Source of the DNA: Calothrix brevissima NIES-22
Lineage (GTDB): Bacteria > Cyanobacteriota > Cyanobacteriia > Cyanobacteriales > Nostocaceae
Direction: 5' to 3'
Length of the DNA: 64,000 nt
Assembly: GCF_002367995.1 (NCBI RefSeq)
Contig: NZ_AP018207.1
Coordinates: 1,848,333 to 1,912,332 of the forward strand
The notes beneath the pieces are model-generated. The model saw only the letters and a program-made list of their open reading frames with translations. It had not been told where the DNA came from and did no database searches. Numbering within the stretch: the stretch's first letter is position 1; each line of letters opens with the position of its first letter. The position numbers and the translations under genes are program-made. This document shows, in pieces, positions 1 to 9,468 of the stretch.

Positions 1-1417
1 AGGCGTTGGCTTGCTTAGTTGCAGTAATAATCTCTTCTTCAGTCGCTTCTGGTCTACCATAGGCGATGTTATACCGCACTGATTCGTTAAACAGAAAGGT
101 ATCTTGGCTAACAATACCCATCCGTTTTCTGAAGGAGAAAATATCGAATTCTCGCAAGTCTGTGCCATCAATGGTAATACGTCCGGCGATCGGGTCATAA
201 AATCTGGGTAACAAATCTGCTAAAGTCGATTTTCCCGCACCAGAACCACCCACCAGTGCTAAGGTTTGACCGCGAGGTAAATATAAACTGACATTTTGAA
301 GGACTAACTTTTCCTGACCGGGATAGCTAAAAGATAGTCCTTCAAAACTCACTCCCTCTTCTAATTGGGTGTAAGTCAGCTTACCATTGCCCATTAATGG
401 CTTATTCTCTAGGCTTAAAAATTCAGTGACAATATTGACACTAGCAGCAGTGCTAGCAAATGCACTGCGTAAAGCGTTTAATTGGGAAATTAATGGTAGT
501 ACCCGCAATAAGACTAATAAATATGTTAAAAGTACGGTGGAAAGGGAGACAATTTGATCGGCTAAAAAAGTCTTACTTAATAAGACAATCAGCATTAAAG
601 CTGTGACTCCCATGATCTCACTCATAGGTGCGATCGCTTCCGAGTTTACCTGAGATTGAAAATCAGCCTTTTCTCGATTCCTAATTAACTTTTTAATTTT
701 GTCAAATTCTCGATTTTCATTGCCTGTAGACTTAACTAAGCGAATGCCATTGAGCATTTCTAAAATATTAATAGAATAGGCTTGTGACATTTCACTAAGT
801 TGAGTACCAAACTTTTTAGAACGCGCGATCGCAAATTGATTAATCAAGGTCACTACAGATAGTAAAAATGTCGCCGCAATTGTCATCTGCCAAGAAATTG
901 ACAATAATAAGCCGACGAAGACAATGATAGTAATTATGAGAATAATTAACTTAATAGTATTACCTATACAAGTTGCTGTTCGACCAATTTCTCCCCCTAG
1001 TTTGTGAATTAAATCGCCAACTTTTGTTTTAGCAAAATAATCCATATCTACTTCTAATAATAGTTTTAATCCGGCTTCTCGCATATCTGCTGTTAGGAGA
1101 CGAGTTAAAGAACTCGCTGCCAAATTGCTACTATAATTAGCTAAGTTTTTGAGGGCAATTGTTAATATAATTACCCCGGACATAACTCCGACACCATAAG
1201 GTTCAGTGATTTTATCAATCGGAGACATAATAAATTTTAAAATTTGCGGGCCGTTGCTTAAATCTACTTCGTGACCGACAATTTTTAAAATCACTGGCAC
1301 AATTAAAGTTGTGCTGACACCATTAAATAATGCTCCTGAAAAACCCAAAATTATTGTTAGAATGCACAAGCCTGGATAAGGCTTGGCAAATCTCATTAGT
1401 AGGTTTCTAGTAGACAT
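1..1417 (-). CDS. ABC exporter, fused membrane and ATPase domains (partial, 3' end outside window)
   Basis: This reading frame runs off the left edge of the window, so only about the first 472 residues are present. The start is the ATG at 1415-1417 (MSTRNLLMRFAKPYPGL). The first ~320 residues are hydrophobic with several membrane segments, as in a type I exporter membrane domain. An ATPase domain follows with Walker A GGSGAGKS and a Q-loop region (GIVSQDTFLFNES). The LSGGQ signature and Walker B would lie beyond the window. The family pumps lipids, lipid-linked sugars or peptides out of the cytoplasm. Two glycosyltransferase genes lie upstream on the same strand, which suggests export of a polysaccharide or glycolipid precursor. 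It resembles HepA-type heterocyst envelope exporters in layout, but that assignment is inference only. Confidence 0.88.
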   Translation of the reverse strand, partial: MSTRNLLMRFAKPYPGLCILTIILGFSGALFNGVSTTLIVPVILKIVGHEVDLSNGPQILKFIMSPIDKITEPYGVGVMSGVIILTIALKNLANYSSNLAASSLTRLLTADMREAGLKLLLEVDMDYFAKTKVGDLIHKLGGEIGRTATCIGNTIKLIILIITIIVFVGLLLSISWQMTIAATFLLSVVTLINQFAIARSKKFGTQLSEMSQAYSINILEMLNGIRLVKSTGNENREFDKIKKLIRNREKADFQSQVNSEAIAPMSEIMGVTALMLIVLLSKTFLADQIVSLSTVLLTYLLVLLRVLPLISQLNALRSAFASTAASVNIVTEFLSLENKPLMGNGKLTYTQLEEGVSFEGLSFSYPGQEKLVLQNVSLYLPRGQTLALVGGSGAGKSTLADLLPRFYDPIAGRITIDGTDLREFDIFSFRKRMGIVSQDTFLFNESVRYNIAYGRPEATEEEIITATKQANA

Positions 1418-1569
1418 CAGTTATGTGTATAATAATTTATTCATTACTAACACAATCTTCAAATTGTTGCCAAATTAACTAAAGCAATTTTTTTGGTTTA
1501 TTTATTTAAGTAAAAATACAGTTATTACTCAAATCAAATAGATTTAATTTAAGATAATTATCTAGATAG

Positions 1570-2733
1570 TTACAACCGAAAAATTACTGATTCTAAACTA
1601 GCAGCCATAGCTTCTATGCTATATTTTTCTACACATCTTTCTCGCGCTTTTTTTCCGCGTTGATTTGCTAGTTCTAAATTATGAAATATTAATTGAATTT
1701 GTGTAGCCAGTTGTTCTGGGTTAGCTGGTGCAACTAAATAACCAGTTTCACCTAAAATTGCGGGAATATCTCCAACTATGGTTGATAATACAGGCTTTGC
1801 CATTGACATCCCATCTGTTAGTTTTAAAGGAAATTGCGCGCGGGTTTCTGGTGTATCTCTTTGGGGAACAACAACAATGTGAGCAGCAGCTACGACATCT
1901 GGCATGATTTCTGCGGGATAATTGGGTAATTTAACAATCCAACGTCCCCATTTTTGTTGCAATTCTTCATCGTAATTATCGTAAGGACTACCACCGACGA
2001 TGACTAATTTTAAATCTTGCCGATCAATTTTATCTAGTGCTAATAAAACATCTTCTACACCTTTATATGGTCTAGGTGCGCCAGGAAACATCAATATTTT
2101 ATATCCTGATAAACCATAGCGGATTCTACTAGCTTCAGGATGATATTTGTCGGGGTTAAATAATGCTGTATCTTTGCCATTAGGAATTATTTGACCGCCA
2201 AAACGCTGTTGCAAAAAACTTGTATGTACTGTGATTGCATCAGCATAAATACAGTAATTCTCTAGCCATTTAATATATAAAGGATGAGAGGGATTTCTCA
2301 AAGCACCATTTGGTTTGAATATATCCTTGGCTAACTGTTTTAACGTAGGATGATAATGCCACTCATCCCCACCATGCCAGCTAAGTTCCCAATCATCTAT
2401 ATCTAAAATTATAGGTTTTCTGCTAGATAATTTTTTGATTAGAGCCACACCAAAGCTGGCTAATTGTGGTTTAATTGCATAGATAATATCGCCTTGAATT
2501 TTTGGTAATATTTGGAGAATATTCAGGGTAAAACCGGGAAAATTCATCCCAGGCAAATGATATATTTTAAATTCTGCTGGTAAATTACTATATAATTTTT
2601 CGCCAAAGATAAAACCTAAAATTTCTACATCTATATCTAAAGTTTTAATAGCTTTACTTAATAGGTAAGCACGCATAATAGCTGCACTAGATAAGTCAGC
2701 TACTAACAGCGATATTTTGGTGATTTTTTTCAC
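1570..2733 (-). CDS. Glycosyltransferase family 4 (GT-B fold)
   Basis: This 387-residue protein has the two-domain look of a GT-B glycosyltransferase. The C-terminal half carries FPGAPRPYKGVEDVL, the usual start of the nucleotide-sugar binding domain, and PLKLTDGMSMAKPVLST followed by GETGYLV, the region that holds the donor-binding acidic residues. It probably transfers a sugar from an NDP-sugar to a growing glycan on the cytoplasmic face of the membrane. It starts 7 bases after the stop of the next glycosyltransferase gene, so the two are probably co-transcribed. A 152-bp gap separates it from the downstream ABC exporter. Donor and acceptor sugars cannot be read from the sequence. Confidence 0.88.
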   Translation of the reverse strand: MKKITKISLLVADLSSAAIMRAYLLSKAIKTLDIDVEILGFIFGEKLYSNLPAEFKIYHLPGMNFPGFTLNILQILPKIQGDIIYAIKPQLASFGVALIKKLSSRKPIILDIDDWELSWHGGDEWHYHPTLKQLAKDIFKPNGALRNPSHPLYIKWLENYCIYADAITVHTSFLQQRFGGQIIPNGKDTALFNPDKYHPEASRIRYGLSGYKILMFPGAPRPYKGVEDVLLALDKIDRQDLKLVIVGGSPYDNYDEELQQKWGRWIVKLPNYPAEIMPDVVAAAHIVVVPQRDTPETRAQFPLKLTDGMSMAKPVLSTIVGDIPAILGETGYLVAPANPEQLATQIQLIFHNLELANQRGKKARERCVEKYSIEAMAASLESVIFRL

Positions 2734-2740
2734 TGGTTGA

Positions 2741-3583
2741 TTACTTGGTACGCCAAGGATTAGTCAGTTGATTGGGTAAAAAGATTTTCGCTAATTTATC
2801 GAAGATTCTGGTAAATAAAGAGCGAGTGATATTTTTAGCATACTGGGGTCGATAAGGATAGGTACAGTGAAGTACTTTAATTTCTCCAGTAATTGTGTAG
2901 GCATCTTGCCATTTACTAAGATAATTGTAGTTTGGTGGCAGTATTTTTAGATTTGGTTTGACAGATGCGATCGCAGCTGCAAAAGCACCTTGATCTTTGA
3001 GTAGTAATTTCTCTTGATTATTTTTAACGATTTCAAAATAATGTTTAAATTTTGCAAATAAGCTTTCAGTTGTTTCACTTTTACGGAAAGCGATGAAACC
3101 ACCATTGTACTGTCTACTATCTTCATCAAGCGGTAGACCTAAAGCTTGTAAAGTTGGTAAAACTTGTGCTAAGTTTTCTTTTTGATTTCCCCGTAATAAA
3201 TTTGTAGCTTTAGCAATACTTGGTTGTACGTCTTCGGTTAATAATAAATCCTGTTTTTCTAAAAATTCAAATACATCATTGATATCTGATAATAAACAAA
3301 TATCTGAATCTAGGTAAATTGTGCACTCAAATTCGGAATTGTTATATAGAGATAGCTTCGCTTCTCGTGAAGCTAAAACAGTATTTTGATTTGTAGGCGC
3401 TGGTTTTAAAATAACATTATTGAATCTTGTGAGCAGAGGATAAAGAATCCAAGGAATGCGATCGATTAAAATAATTATCGGTTCTTGGTGAAACTTTCTG
3501 ACAGATGCTAAAAAATGAATACAATCTTGAAATGAATAAATTCCTGTGAGAATAGTAATAAATCCTTTAGTTGCGTTTATCAT
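2741..3583 (-). CDS. GT-A type glycosyltransferase (nucleotide-sugar transferase fold)
   Basis: The 280-residue product has an N-terminal Rossmann-like half and a DxD-type motif in the segment TIYLDSDICLL, typical of metal-dependent GT-A enzymes such as GT8-like transferases. A later segment, QYNGGFIAFR, matches the conserved N-G-G region that follows the DxD in these families. It is the first gene of a short minus-strand block (this gene, the GT4 gene, then the ABC exporter). An extracellular polysaccharide or glycolipid role is inferred from these neighbours. The exact family is uncertain. Confidence 0.75.
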   Translation of the reverse strand: MINATKGFITILTGIYSFQDCIHFLASVRKFHQEPIIILIDRIPWILYPLLTRFNNVILKPAPTNQNTVLASREAKLSLYNNSEFECTIYLDSDICLLSDINDVFEFLEKQDLLLTEDVQPSIAKATNLLRGNQKENLAQVLPTLQALGLPLDEDSRQYNGGFIAFRKSETTESLFAKFKHYFEIVKNNQEKLLLKDQGAFAAAIASVKPNLKILPPNYNYLSKWQDAYTITGEIKVLHCTYPYRPQYAKNITRSLFTRIFDKLAKIFLPNQLTNPWRTK

Positions 3584-3793
3584 ATATTATAGAAAAGTTA
3601 AACAATTAATTTTTGCTCCAATACATGAATTTAATTTTTGGCATTTTTACCACACAGATACTTGATTAATGACAAATTATCAATTTATATGCATTAAGCA
3701 ATAAATGCTTGTTGCCCAAGACAACAAGCATAATCCAAAGGGTAGATGTTATTGGTTGAATATTTAGAAAAAAGATATCGCCTACACCATATA

Positions 3794-4021
3794 CTACCAA
3801 TCCATTAATTTCAATTGTCCGGTTTGTAAATGGTCAAATACGCGATTAATTAGGCGACGGTCTCCATCATTTATATTGCCATTAGCCAATACAGTAGAGG
3901 TAAGTAAATTATGATCCTGTCGGCTCATTCTCCCCGACGAAATAATCCGATCTACGATTTGCTGCACTCCTTTTTCTGGTTGACTAGTGACAGTTTTGTA
4001 CATCAAAGTCTGATAAGTCAT
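3794..4021 (-). CDS. Small conserved cyanobacterial protein of unknown function (75 aa)
   Basis: I chose the ATG at 4019-4021 (MTYQTLMYKTVTSQ) because AGGAG lies five bases upstream; a longer frame begins at 4048 but has no such site. The protein has no membrane segment or signal peptide. Its central pattern (SRQDHNLLTSTVL, then DRRLINRVFDHLQTGQLKL) resembles a recurring motif in short cyanobacterial proteins, some reported near heterocyst-pattern genes. I recognise the pattern from memory only and assign no function. It stands alone, with a 210-bp gap on one side and about 530 bp on the other. Confidence 0.72.
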   Translation of the reverse strand: MTYQTLMYKTVTSQPEKGVQQIVDRIISSGRMSRQDHNLLTSTVLANGNINDGDRRLINRVFDHLQTGQLKLMDW

Positions 4022-4549
4022 AAATCTCCTACAGATGCAATAAAACATGACAATACTTGCTCGCCTTTAAATATCTAAAAAGGAGATAGCTAAAAATTTA
4101 AGAAATATTAAATTTTTACTAAAAAAGCAAATATTGCAGATTCCTGATGATCGACATTCTTTTTGTATTAATCACAAAGAGAATAAGTTCACTCTAACTT
4201 CGCATTTTAACTACTTCCAGAGAAATTGTACTGATTAATCACAACATTTATTAAGACTGTTGATTATCGAGTCAGGGTAAATACGGTTGTGTGTGGGGAT
4301 AGTTAAGCTATTTTGCTTTTAAGTTGCACAATCCATTGTGAGGACTGTTGACTGTTGACTGTTGACTGTTGACTGTTGATAGTTAACAGCCCTGATTAGT
4401 AGTTATGCAATTTAGACGCGCATTAGCTTAAGAGGTTTTACAGGTAGAATGTACAAAATGTAAACACTTTATATGGCTCAATTAAGGTGCTGTTTAATTT
4501 GTGACAGCAATCATTAGTTATGAGCCATTAATCTAAGGAATTTGAAGTT
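4022..4549. other. Intergenic region between divergent genes
   Basis: About 530 bp separates the divergently read small protein and gloB, so promoters for both should lie here. The only clear structure is the TGTTGAC array listed separately. No small gene or RNA was recognised. Confidence 0.6.
4346..4380. repeat. Heptamer tandem repeat (TGTTGAC)x5
   Basis: Four exact copies of TGTTGAC are followed by one variant (TGTTGAT). Short tandemly repeated repetitive sequences of 7 bases are typical of heterocystous cyanobacteria. The same unit recurs inside the ClC gene at 42422. Confidence 0.95.
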
Positions 4550-5323
4550 ATGCAGGTATTTCGTCTGGAAGCACTTTCCGATAACTACATATTCTTGTTG
4601 TACGATCGCACCCAAAATATCGCCGCAGTTGTCGATCCGGCAGAAGCTGAACCTGTATTCAAGAAGCTGGCTGAACTAAAAGCCGATTTGGTAGCAATTT
4701 TTAACACCCACCACCATCACGATCATGTTGGTGGTAATCAGCAGCTAATGGCAAAATTCCCAGGGGTGACAGTTTATGGGGGAGTTGAGGATCGGGGGAG
4801 AATTCCCGGACAGCAAGTATTTTTAGAAGATGGCTCTCGTGTTCAATTTGGCGATCGCATTGCTGAAGTCATTTTCGTTCCCGGACATACCCGCGCTCAC
4901 ATTGCTTATTATTTTCCGCCAGCGATCGCTGGAGAAACAGGGGAATTATTCTGCGGCGATACCTTATTTGCTGGGGGTTGCGGTCGTTTATTTGAAGGGA
5001 CGCCAACACAAATGGTTAACTCTTTGAGCAAGCTCCGCGCTCTACCAGATAATACTCGTGTATGGTGTGCCCATGAATATACATTGAATAATTTAAAATT
5101 TGCTCTGACTATAGATGGGGAAAACAGCGATTTACAGCAGAGGTTTGCAGAAGTGACAGCTTACCGCAGTCAAGGGGAAGCGACTGTTCCTTCCCTGTTG
5201 GGAGTAGAGAAACGCACCAATCCTTTTTTACGCTGGGAGGAGCCTGCACTACAATTAGCAGCGAAAAGTCATGAGCCGGTGCAGACTTTTGCCAGGATTA
5301 GGGGAATGAAGGATAAGTTTTAG
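4550..5323 (+). CDS. gloB: Hydroxyacylglutathione hydrolase (glyoxalase II)
   Basis: This 257-residue metallo-beta-lactamase-fold enzyme carries the metal-binding motif [10 protein letters not shown] near residue 55. Further ligands are in VPGHTRAHI and FCGDTLF, and the C-terminal glyoxalase II region includes RTNPFLR. Length and motifs match glyoxalase II, which hydrolyses S-lactoylglutathione to D-lactate and glutathione in methylglyoxal detoxification. The start is the ATG at 4550 ([13 protein letters not shown]), the usual N-terminus of the family. It is not visibly in an operon. The stop codon runs directly into a heptamer repeat array. Confidence 0.95.
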   Translation: MQVFRLEALSDNYIFLLYDRTQNIAAVVDPAEAEPVFKKLAELKADLVAIFNTHHHHDHVGGNQQLMAKFPGVTVYGGVEDRGRIPGQQVFLEDGSRVQFGDRIAEVIFVPGHTRAHIAYYFPPAIAGETGELFCGDTLFAGGCGRLFEGTPTQMVNSLSKLRALPDNTRVWCAHEYTLNNLKFALTIDGENSDLQQRFAEVTAYRSQGEATVPSLLGVEKRTNPFLRWEEPALQLAAKSHEPVQTFARIRGMKDKF

Positions 5324-5590
5324 TCATTTGTCATTTGTCATTGGTCATTTGTCATTGGTCATTTGTCAACCGTCAATCAATTTTGGATTTTGGATTTTGG
5401 ATTTTAGATTAACCCCATGCATAAATGCAGGGGCTTTAATTAAAAATTGTGGATTTTGGATTTTAGATTTATTCCACGAATTAATTCGGGGGCTTGGAAC
5501 CCGTTTAGATTCTTTAAATTTTGAATCTTCAATCCAAAATTTAAAATCTAAAATCTAAAATTCGGTCAACCGTCAACCGTCAACAGTTGC
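5323..5590. repeat. Composite heptamer repeat region filling the gloB/DUF2817 gap
   Basis: The whole 270-bp gap is simple repeat. It opens with GTCATTT/GTCATTG heptamers (5323-5371), continues with TTTGGAT/TTTAGAT heptamers (about 5380-5470), and ends with their complement (AAATCTA units near 5540-5560) and GTCAACC units (5564-5586). The complementary arms could fold into a long hairpin. Small G/C-rich hairpins near 5414-5437 resemble common cyanobacterial REP-like units. No gene lies here. Confidence 0.85.
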
Positions 5591-5594
5591 TGAT

Positions 5595-6674
5595 ATGTCC
5601 TATTCCAGCGCCTTTTCTCCTGACTACAAGACAGCAAGGAATCGCTTCCGCACTGCGGGGTTGGCGTTGGGGTGTGGTTTAGAAGCCTACTCTATTGAGG
5701 AAACGGGGACAGATGGGGAAGAGTTGACTATTGATGTGGCGATGCTAGGAAACCCCAAAGCGCAAAAGGTGGTGGTGGTATCGAGTGGGTTACATGGGGT
5801 AGAGGGGTTTTTTGGTTCGGCGGTGCAATGTGCTTTGCTGGAGGAACGTCTGAAAAACTGGAAGCCACCTGCTGATTTGGCGTTATTGCTATTACATGCT
5901 TTGAATCCCTACGGCTTTGCTTGGTTGAGACGTTGGAATGAAGATAATGTCGATTTGAATCGTAATTTTCTGCTACCGGGTGAAGAATATCGGGGTAGTC
6001 CAGAGAAGTATGGCGATTTAAATGCTTTTTTTAACCCCACGTCACTGCCTTCTCGGTTTGAGCCTTTTTTGCTGAAAGCGATCGCGCTTATTCTCCGTTA
6101 TGGTATTACTTCTCTCACAAAAACCTTACCAGTCGGGCAATACGATTTTCCCCAAGGTTTATTTTTCGGCGGACATGCTCCTGCAAAAACTTACTGCATT
6201 CTCGATGCAAATCTGTCTCGCTGGATGGGAGAAGCTAAGGATATAGTTCATGTTGACTTACATACAGGATTGGGTCAGAAAGCAACCTATAAACTGTTTA
6301 TTGAAGATCCACCAGAATCCGAGTCTACCCAGTGGTTAACAGAGAAATTTGGTGCAAATTATATCGAACCTTATCAAACTAGAAAGGTAGCTTATAAATT
6401 TCGCGGCGGTTTGGGAAATTGGTGTCAAGCAAAATTACCCCAATCTAACTATAGATATCTAACAGCAGAATTTGGTACTTATTCAGTTATTCAGGTAGTG
6501 GAAGCATTACGCGCAGAAAACTGCGCACATTTTTTTGCGCCAGCCAATCACCCATGTAGAGAATGGACAAGCCAGCGATTAAAAGAAGTTTTTGTCCCTG
6601 GGGATAAGGTTTGGCGCGATACAGTAGTCGCTCAAGGACTGGATTTGGTAGAACGCGCGATCGCCTCATTTTGA
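5595..6674 (+). CDS. DUF2817 protein, M14 zinc carboxypeptidase-like
   Basis: The 359-residue protein carries VVVSSGLHGVEGFFGS near residue 60, which fits the His/Glu metal-binding start of the M14-like fold, and ALNPYGFAWLRRWNEDNVDLNRNF near residue 110, a segment conserved in this family. A later HVDLHTGLG supplies a further histidine, and LTAEFGTYS near the C-terminus could hold the catalytic Glu. No signal peptide is seen, so it probably acts in the cytoplasm. Substrate is unknown. The HIP1 site and stop lie at its end; a degraded transposon-like segment follows. Confidence 0.85.
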   Translation: MSYSSAFSPDYKTARNRFRTAGLALGCGLEAYSIEETGTDGEELTIDVAMLGNPKAQKVVVVSSGLHGVEGFFGSAVQCALLEERLKNWKPPADLALLLLHALNPYGFAWLRRWNEDNVDLNRNFLLPGEEYRGSPEKYGDLNAFFNPTSLPSRFEPFLLKAIALILRYGITSLTKTLPVGQYDFPQGLFFGGHAPAKTYCILDANLSRWMGEAKDIVHVDLHTGLGQKATYKLFIEDPPESESTQWLTEKFGANYIEPYQTRKVAYKFRGGLGNWCQAKLPQSNYRYLTAEFGTYSVIQVVEALRAENCAHFFAPANHPCREWTSQRLKEVFVPGDKVWRDTVVAQGLDLVERAIASF

Positions 6675-6677
6675 CAC

Positions 6678-6957
6678 TCACCGCCCTAAAAGTGCGGTGA
6701 TTCTTGGGCTGAATCTTGCCTCCACCAACAATGTTGATTTTGGGCTGACAGTTTCATGTCTAGTCCGACTACACCTTTTACAGTAAGCACTCTTATGGAC
6801 TACTCCCCAAGCGTAAATTCGGGTATGCCCTACCCTATTTGATTTTTGTTTTCTCCCACCTATGCCATATTTTTAGAGGGCAGTGAGGTATTGGGGCAAC
6901 TTTTGAGGGCTGGTGACACTAGCTTTTATCCAACGGTCAGTTCGCGTGCCACGACTA
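6678..6957 (-). pseudogene. Possible remnant of an IS200/IS605-type TnpB C-terminus
   Basis: Read on the minus strand, this segment encodes a stretch with RVGHTRIYAWG and ends LVEARFSPRITALLGR before a stop at 6678-6680. These resemble, by eye, the C-terminal tail of cyanobacterial TnpB proteins. The frame is interrupted by a stop further upstream and no catalytic part is present. Near its end a hairpin (CACCGC / GCGGTG, 6680-6700) fits the subterminal hairpins of such elements. The call is tentative. Confidence 0.4.
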
Positions 6958-7231
6958 CACATCTGATTTTCCGCTTGTACTTATTTTACCAGAAAGCCGT
7001 CCTAGAGGCGATGCACTGAAGCTCATCTGAAGTGGACGGGGTTTTAGACCAATTTTCCTGATAAAGCAAGACAAATTTTTTGGCGAATAGGAGTTGCGAT
7101 CGCACCCTACCATTCGCTAGGATCTTTAAGCTTTGGGATATTAGCCAAGCCACTTGGGATACAGCTACACATCTGTTAGCTATCCGGCTGCAACCCAAGT
7201 TAATGAGATTCTACAGGAAAACGAAAAAACA
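6958..7231. other. Intergenic region upstream of rplI
   Basis: No gene was recognised between the transposon-like remnant and rplI. Open frames here look like chance. The rplI promoter probably lies in this stretch, but I see no motif worth assigning. Confidence 0.5.
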
Positions 7232-7690
7232 ATGGCGAAGCGCGTACAGTTAGTTTTAACTCAGGATGTTTATAAACTGGGTAAATTAGGCGATTTAGTG
7301 GATGTAGCACCAGGCTATGCTCGTAATTATTTGATTCCTCAAAAGTTAGCAACTCATGCTACTCCTGGGATTCTCAAGCAAGTAGAACGCCGTCGCGAAC
7401 AAGAACTTCAACGGCAATTAGAATTAAAACAACAAGCTTTAGAACAAAAAGCAGCTCTCGAAAAAGTTACCACCTTGCAAATTGCCAAGCAAGTTGGTGA
7501 AAACGAAGCTATCTTCGGTACTGTTACCGCTCAAGATGTTGCAGATGCAATTAAAGCAGCGACAAATCAAGAAGTGGATCGTCGCGGTATTACAATACCC
7601 GATATTAACCACCTTGGTACTTACAAAGCTGAAATTAAGCTGCATTCCGACGTAACCGCACAACTCGATATTCAAGTTGTGGCTAGCTAA
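7232..7690 (+). CDS. rplI: 50S ribosomal protein L9
   Basis: The 152-residue product begins [25 protein letters not shown] and includes the L9 signature region [13 protein letters not shown], followed by the long connecting helix rich in Gln, Glu and Lys, and the C-terminal RNA-binding domain. L9 binds the base of the L1 stalk of 23S rRNA. I chose the ATG at 7232 because it gives the normal family length and follows an AGGA-containing site; the frame stays open 78 bases further upstream. dnaB follows on the same strand, a conserved bacterial pairing, but here with a 320-bp repeat-filled gap. Confidence 0.97.
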   Translation: MAKRVQLVLTQDVYKLGKLGDLVDVAPGYARNYLIPQKLATHATPGILKQVERRREQELQRQLELKQQALEQKAALEKVTTLQIAKQVGENEAIFGTVTAQDVADAIKAATNQEVDRRGITIPDINHLGTYKAEIKLHSDVTAQLDIQVVAS

Positions 7691-7697
7691 AGCAATA

Positions 7698-7862
7698 ATT
7701 TGTAATTCGTAATTCGTAGTTCGTAATTGCTAATTAATTGAGGATGTCGGTAATTTAATTGATGCATGGATTCAGGACAACTAAATGTTTTTTCTTGGTT
7801 CCATCTACCACATTCATCTGTCAAAAAATATTACGAATTACGAATTAATAATTACGAATTAT
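7698..7862. repeat. AATTCGTAATT-type inverted repeat region
   Basis: Copies of AATTCGTAATT near 7698-7730 face complementary copies (AATTACGAATT) near 7830-7860 across about 100 bases. They form a potential long hairpin between rplI and dnaB. The same unit recurs directly after grxD (27756-27786). Confidence 0.8.
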
Positions 7863-7892
7863 ATCTTTGGTGTAAAACCGCAAATTTTAGAC

Positions 7893-7968
7893 TATAGCAA
7901 TCCTCAAAGAGTCACAAATACCCATCTTCCTTGTCCTTTTTGTTTACATATCAAATAGGATTGCTATA
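7893..7968. repeat. MITE-like element, family A, copy 1
   Basis: The 76-bp element is bounded by a perfect 12-bp inverted repeat (TATAGCAATCCT ... AGGATTGCTATA). Its interior (CTTCCTTGTCC, ATATCAAATAGG) matches, in opposite orientation, the element at 63720-63809. It contains no coding capacity. Confidence 0.85.
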
Positions 7969-8010
7969 TAAGATTAATAGCTAAACCCCGATCGCAATTT
8001 TAAAGCGCTT

Positions 8011-9402
8011 ATGGCTGAAGGACTAAGTTTTCAAGGCGATGGTAGCGATCGCCTTCCACCCCAAAATATTGAAGCAGAAGAGGCGATTTTGGGGGGAATT
8101 TTGCTAGATCCAGAAGCGATTGGTCGAGTTAGCGATCGCTTAATTGCTGAAGCATTTTACATTAGCGCCCATAAAGAAATTTATCAAGCCGCCTTACGAC
8201 TCCACGCGCAAGGTAAACCTACAGATTTGCTTTCAGTTACCAGTTGGCTAGCTGATAACGATATGCTAAACCGCATTGGCGGGAGAAATAAATTAGCCAC
8301 CCTTGTAGATCGCACAGTTTCAGCAGTTAACATTGACGCCTTAGCAGTATTAGTCATGGATAAATACATGCGGCGACAATTAATTAAAGCTGGTAATGAA
8401 ATTGTCCATCTAGGTTATGAAACTGATAAAGATTTACCAATAGTTTTAGATCAAGCAGAACAAAAAGTTTTTGGTGTTACTCAAGAAAAGGTACAGTCAG
8501 GACTAATTCACATTTCTGATGTCTTAATTAACAATTTTCAGGATATTGAAGAGCGAAATCAAGGTATTTCTTTACCGGGAATTCCCTGTGGTTTCTATGA
8601 TTTAGATGCAATGACTAGCGGTTTTCAGCGTTCTGATTTAATTATTGTCGCTGCTAGACCGGCAATGGGAAAGACTAGCTTTGCAATGAATCTCGCACAA
8701 TATATTGCTCATTCGGAAGTTCCTGTTAAGGGTAGCGATGTTGTTGAGATGAAAAAATTACCAGTTGCTGTTTTTAGTTTAGAAATGTCTAAAGAACAAC
8801 TGGTACAACGTTTATTAGCTAGTGAAGCGGGAATTGAAAGCGGTTATTTACGTAGTGGAAGACTGAGTCAAGCACAGTGGGAACCTTTAAGCCTAGCTAT
8901 TAGTAAGCTTTCTGATATTCCAATTTTTATTGATGATACGCCAAATATTACTGTCACCCAAATGCGCAGTCAGGCGCGGCGATTGCAAGCAGAACAAGGG
9001 ATAAATTTAGGTTTAATTGTGATAGATTACCTGCAATTAATGGAAGGTGCAGGTGATAATCGAGTCCAAGAATTATCGAAAATCACACGTTCTTTAAAAG
9101 GTTTAGCGCGGGAATTATCGGTTCCAGTAATTGCATTATCGCAGTTAAGTCGCGGAGTAGAAGCACGTACTAATAAGCGTCCAATGTTGTCAGATTTAAG
9201 AGAATCGGGATCGATTGAACAAGACGCGGATTTAGTAATTATGTTATACCGCGATGATTATTACAATAATGACACTCCCGATCGCGGTATTGCTGAAGTT
9301 ATCGTAGCTAAACACCGTAACGGCCCTACAGGTACGGTAAAACTCTTATTCGATCCGCAGTTTACCAAGTTTAAAAACTTAGCTCGCCCCAATAATTATT
9401 AA
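8011..9402 (+). CDS. dnaB: Replicative DNA helicase DnaB
   Basis: The 463-residue protein has the N-terminal DnaB domain (PPQNIEAEEAILGGILLD) and a RecA-like helicase domain. Walker A is ARPAMGKTSFAMN near residue 215, Walker B lies in LIVIDYLQLM, and the QLSRGVEARTNKRPMLSDLR region and RESGSIEQDADLV complete the DnaB signature. It unwinds DNA at the replication fork as a hexamer. The length is normal, with no intein. It follows rplI on the same strand. The start at 8011 (MAEGLSFQGDG) is the usual site for cyanobacterial DnaB. Confidence 0.97.
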   Translation: MAEGLSFQGDGSDRLPPQNIEAEEAILGGILLDPEAIGRVSDRLIAEAFYISAHKEIYQAALRLHAQGKPTDLLSVTSWLADNDMLNRIGGRNKLATLVDRTVSAVNIDALAVLVMDKYMRRQLIKAGNEIVHLGYETDKDLPIVLDQAEQKVFGVTQEKVQSGLIHISDVLINNFQDIEERNQGISLPGIPCGFYDLDAMTSGFQRSDLIIVAARPAMGKTSFAMNLAQYIAHSEVPVKGSDVVEMKKLPVAVFSLEMSKEQLVQRLLASEAGIESGYLRSGRLSQAQWEPLSLAISKLSDIPIFIDDTPNITVTQMRSQARRLQAEQGINLGLIVIDYLQLMEGAGDNRVQELSKITRSLKGLARELSVPVIALSQLSRGVEARTNKRPMLSDLRESGSIEQDADLVIMLYRDDYYNNDTPDRGIAEVIVAKHRNGPTGTVKLLFDPQFTKFKNLARPNNY

Positions 9403-9468
9403 AATTCATTCTTGAGTGGGATGGAACGCAAGGGGATGCGATCGCACTATAACAACAGACGACTGTAC

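Noticed and set aside
1-3583. Naming the ABC exporter hepA and the block a heterocyst envelope cluster
   Set aside because: Gene order differs from the Anabaena hep genes I recall and only general exporter and glycosyltransferase motifs are visible.
5323-5590. Regular short repeats that might be a CRISPR array
   Set aside because: Units are 7 bases long with no unique spacers of constant length. They fit heptamer tandem repeats of heterocystous cyanobacteria.
6986-7198. 70-codon minus-strand frame next to rplI
   Set aside because: No ribosome site, no domain, and it overlaps the rplI leader; probably chance.
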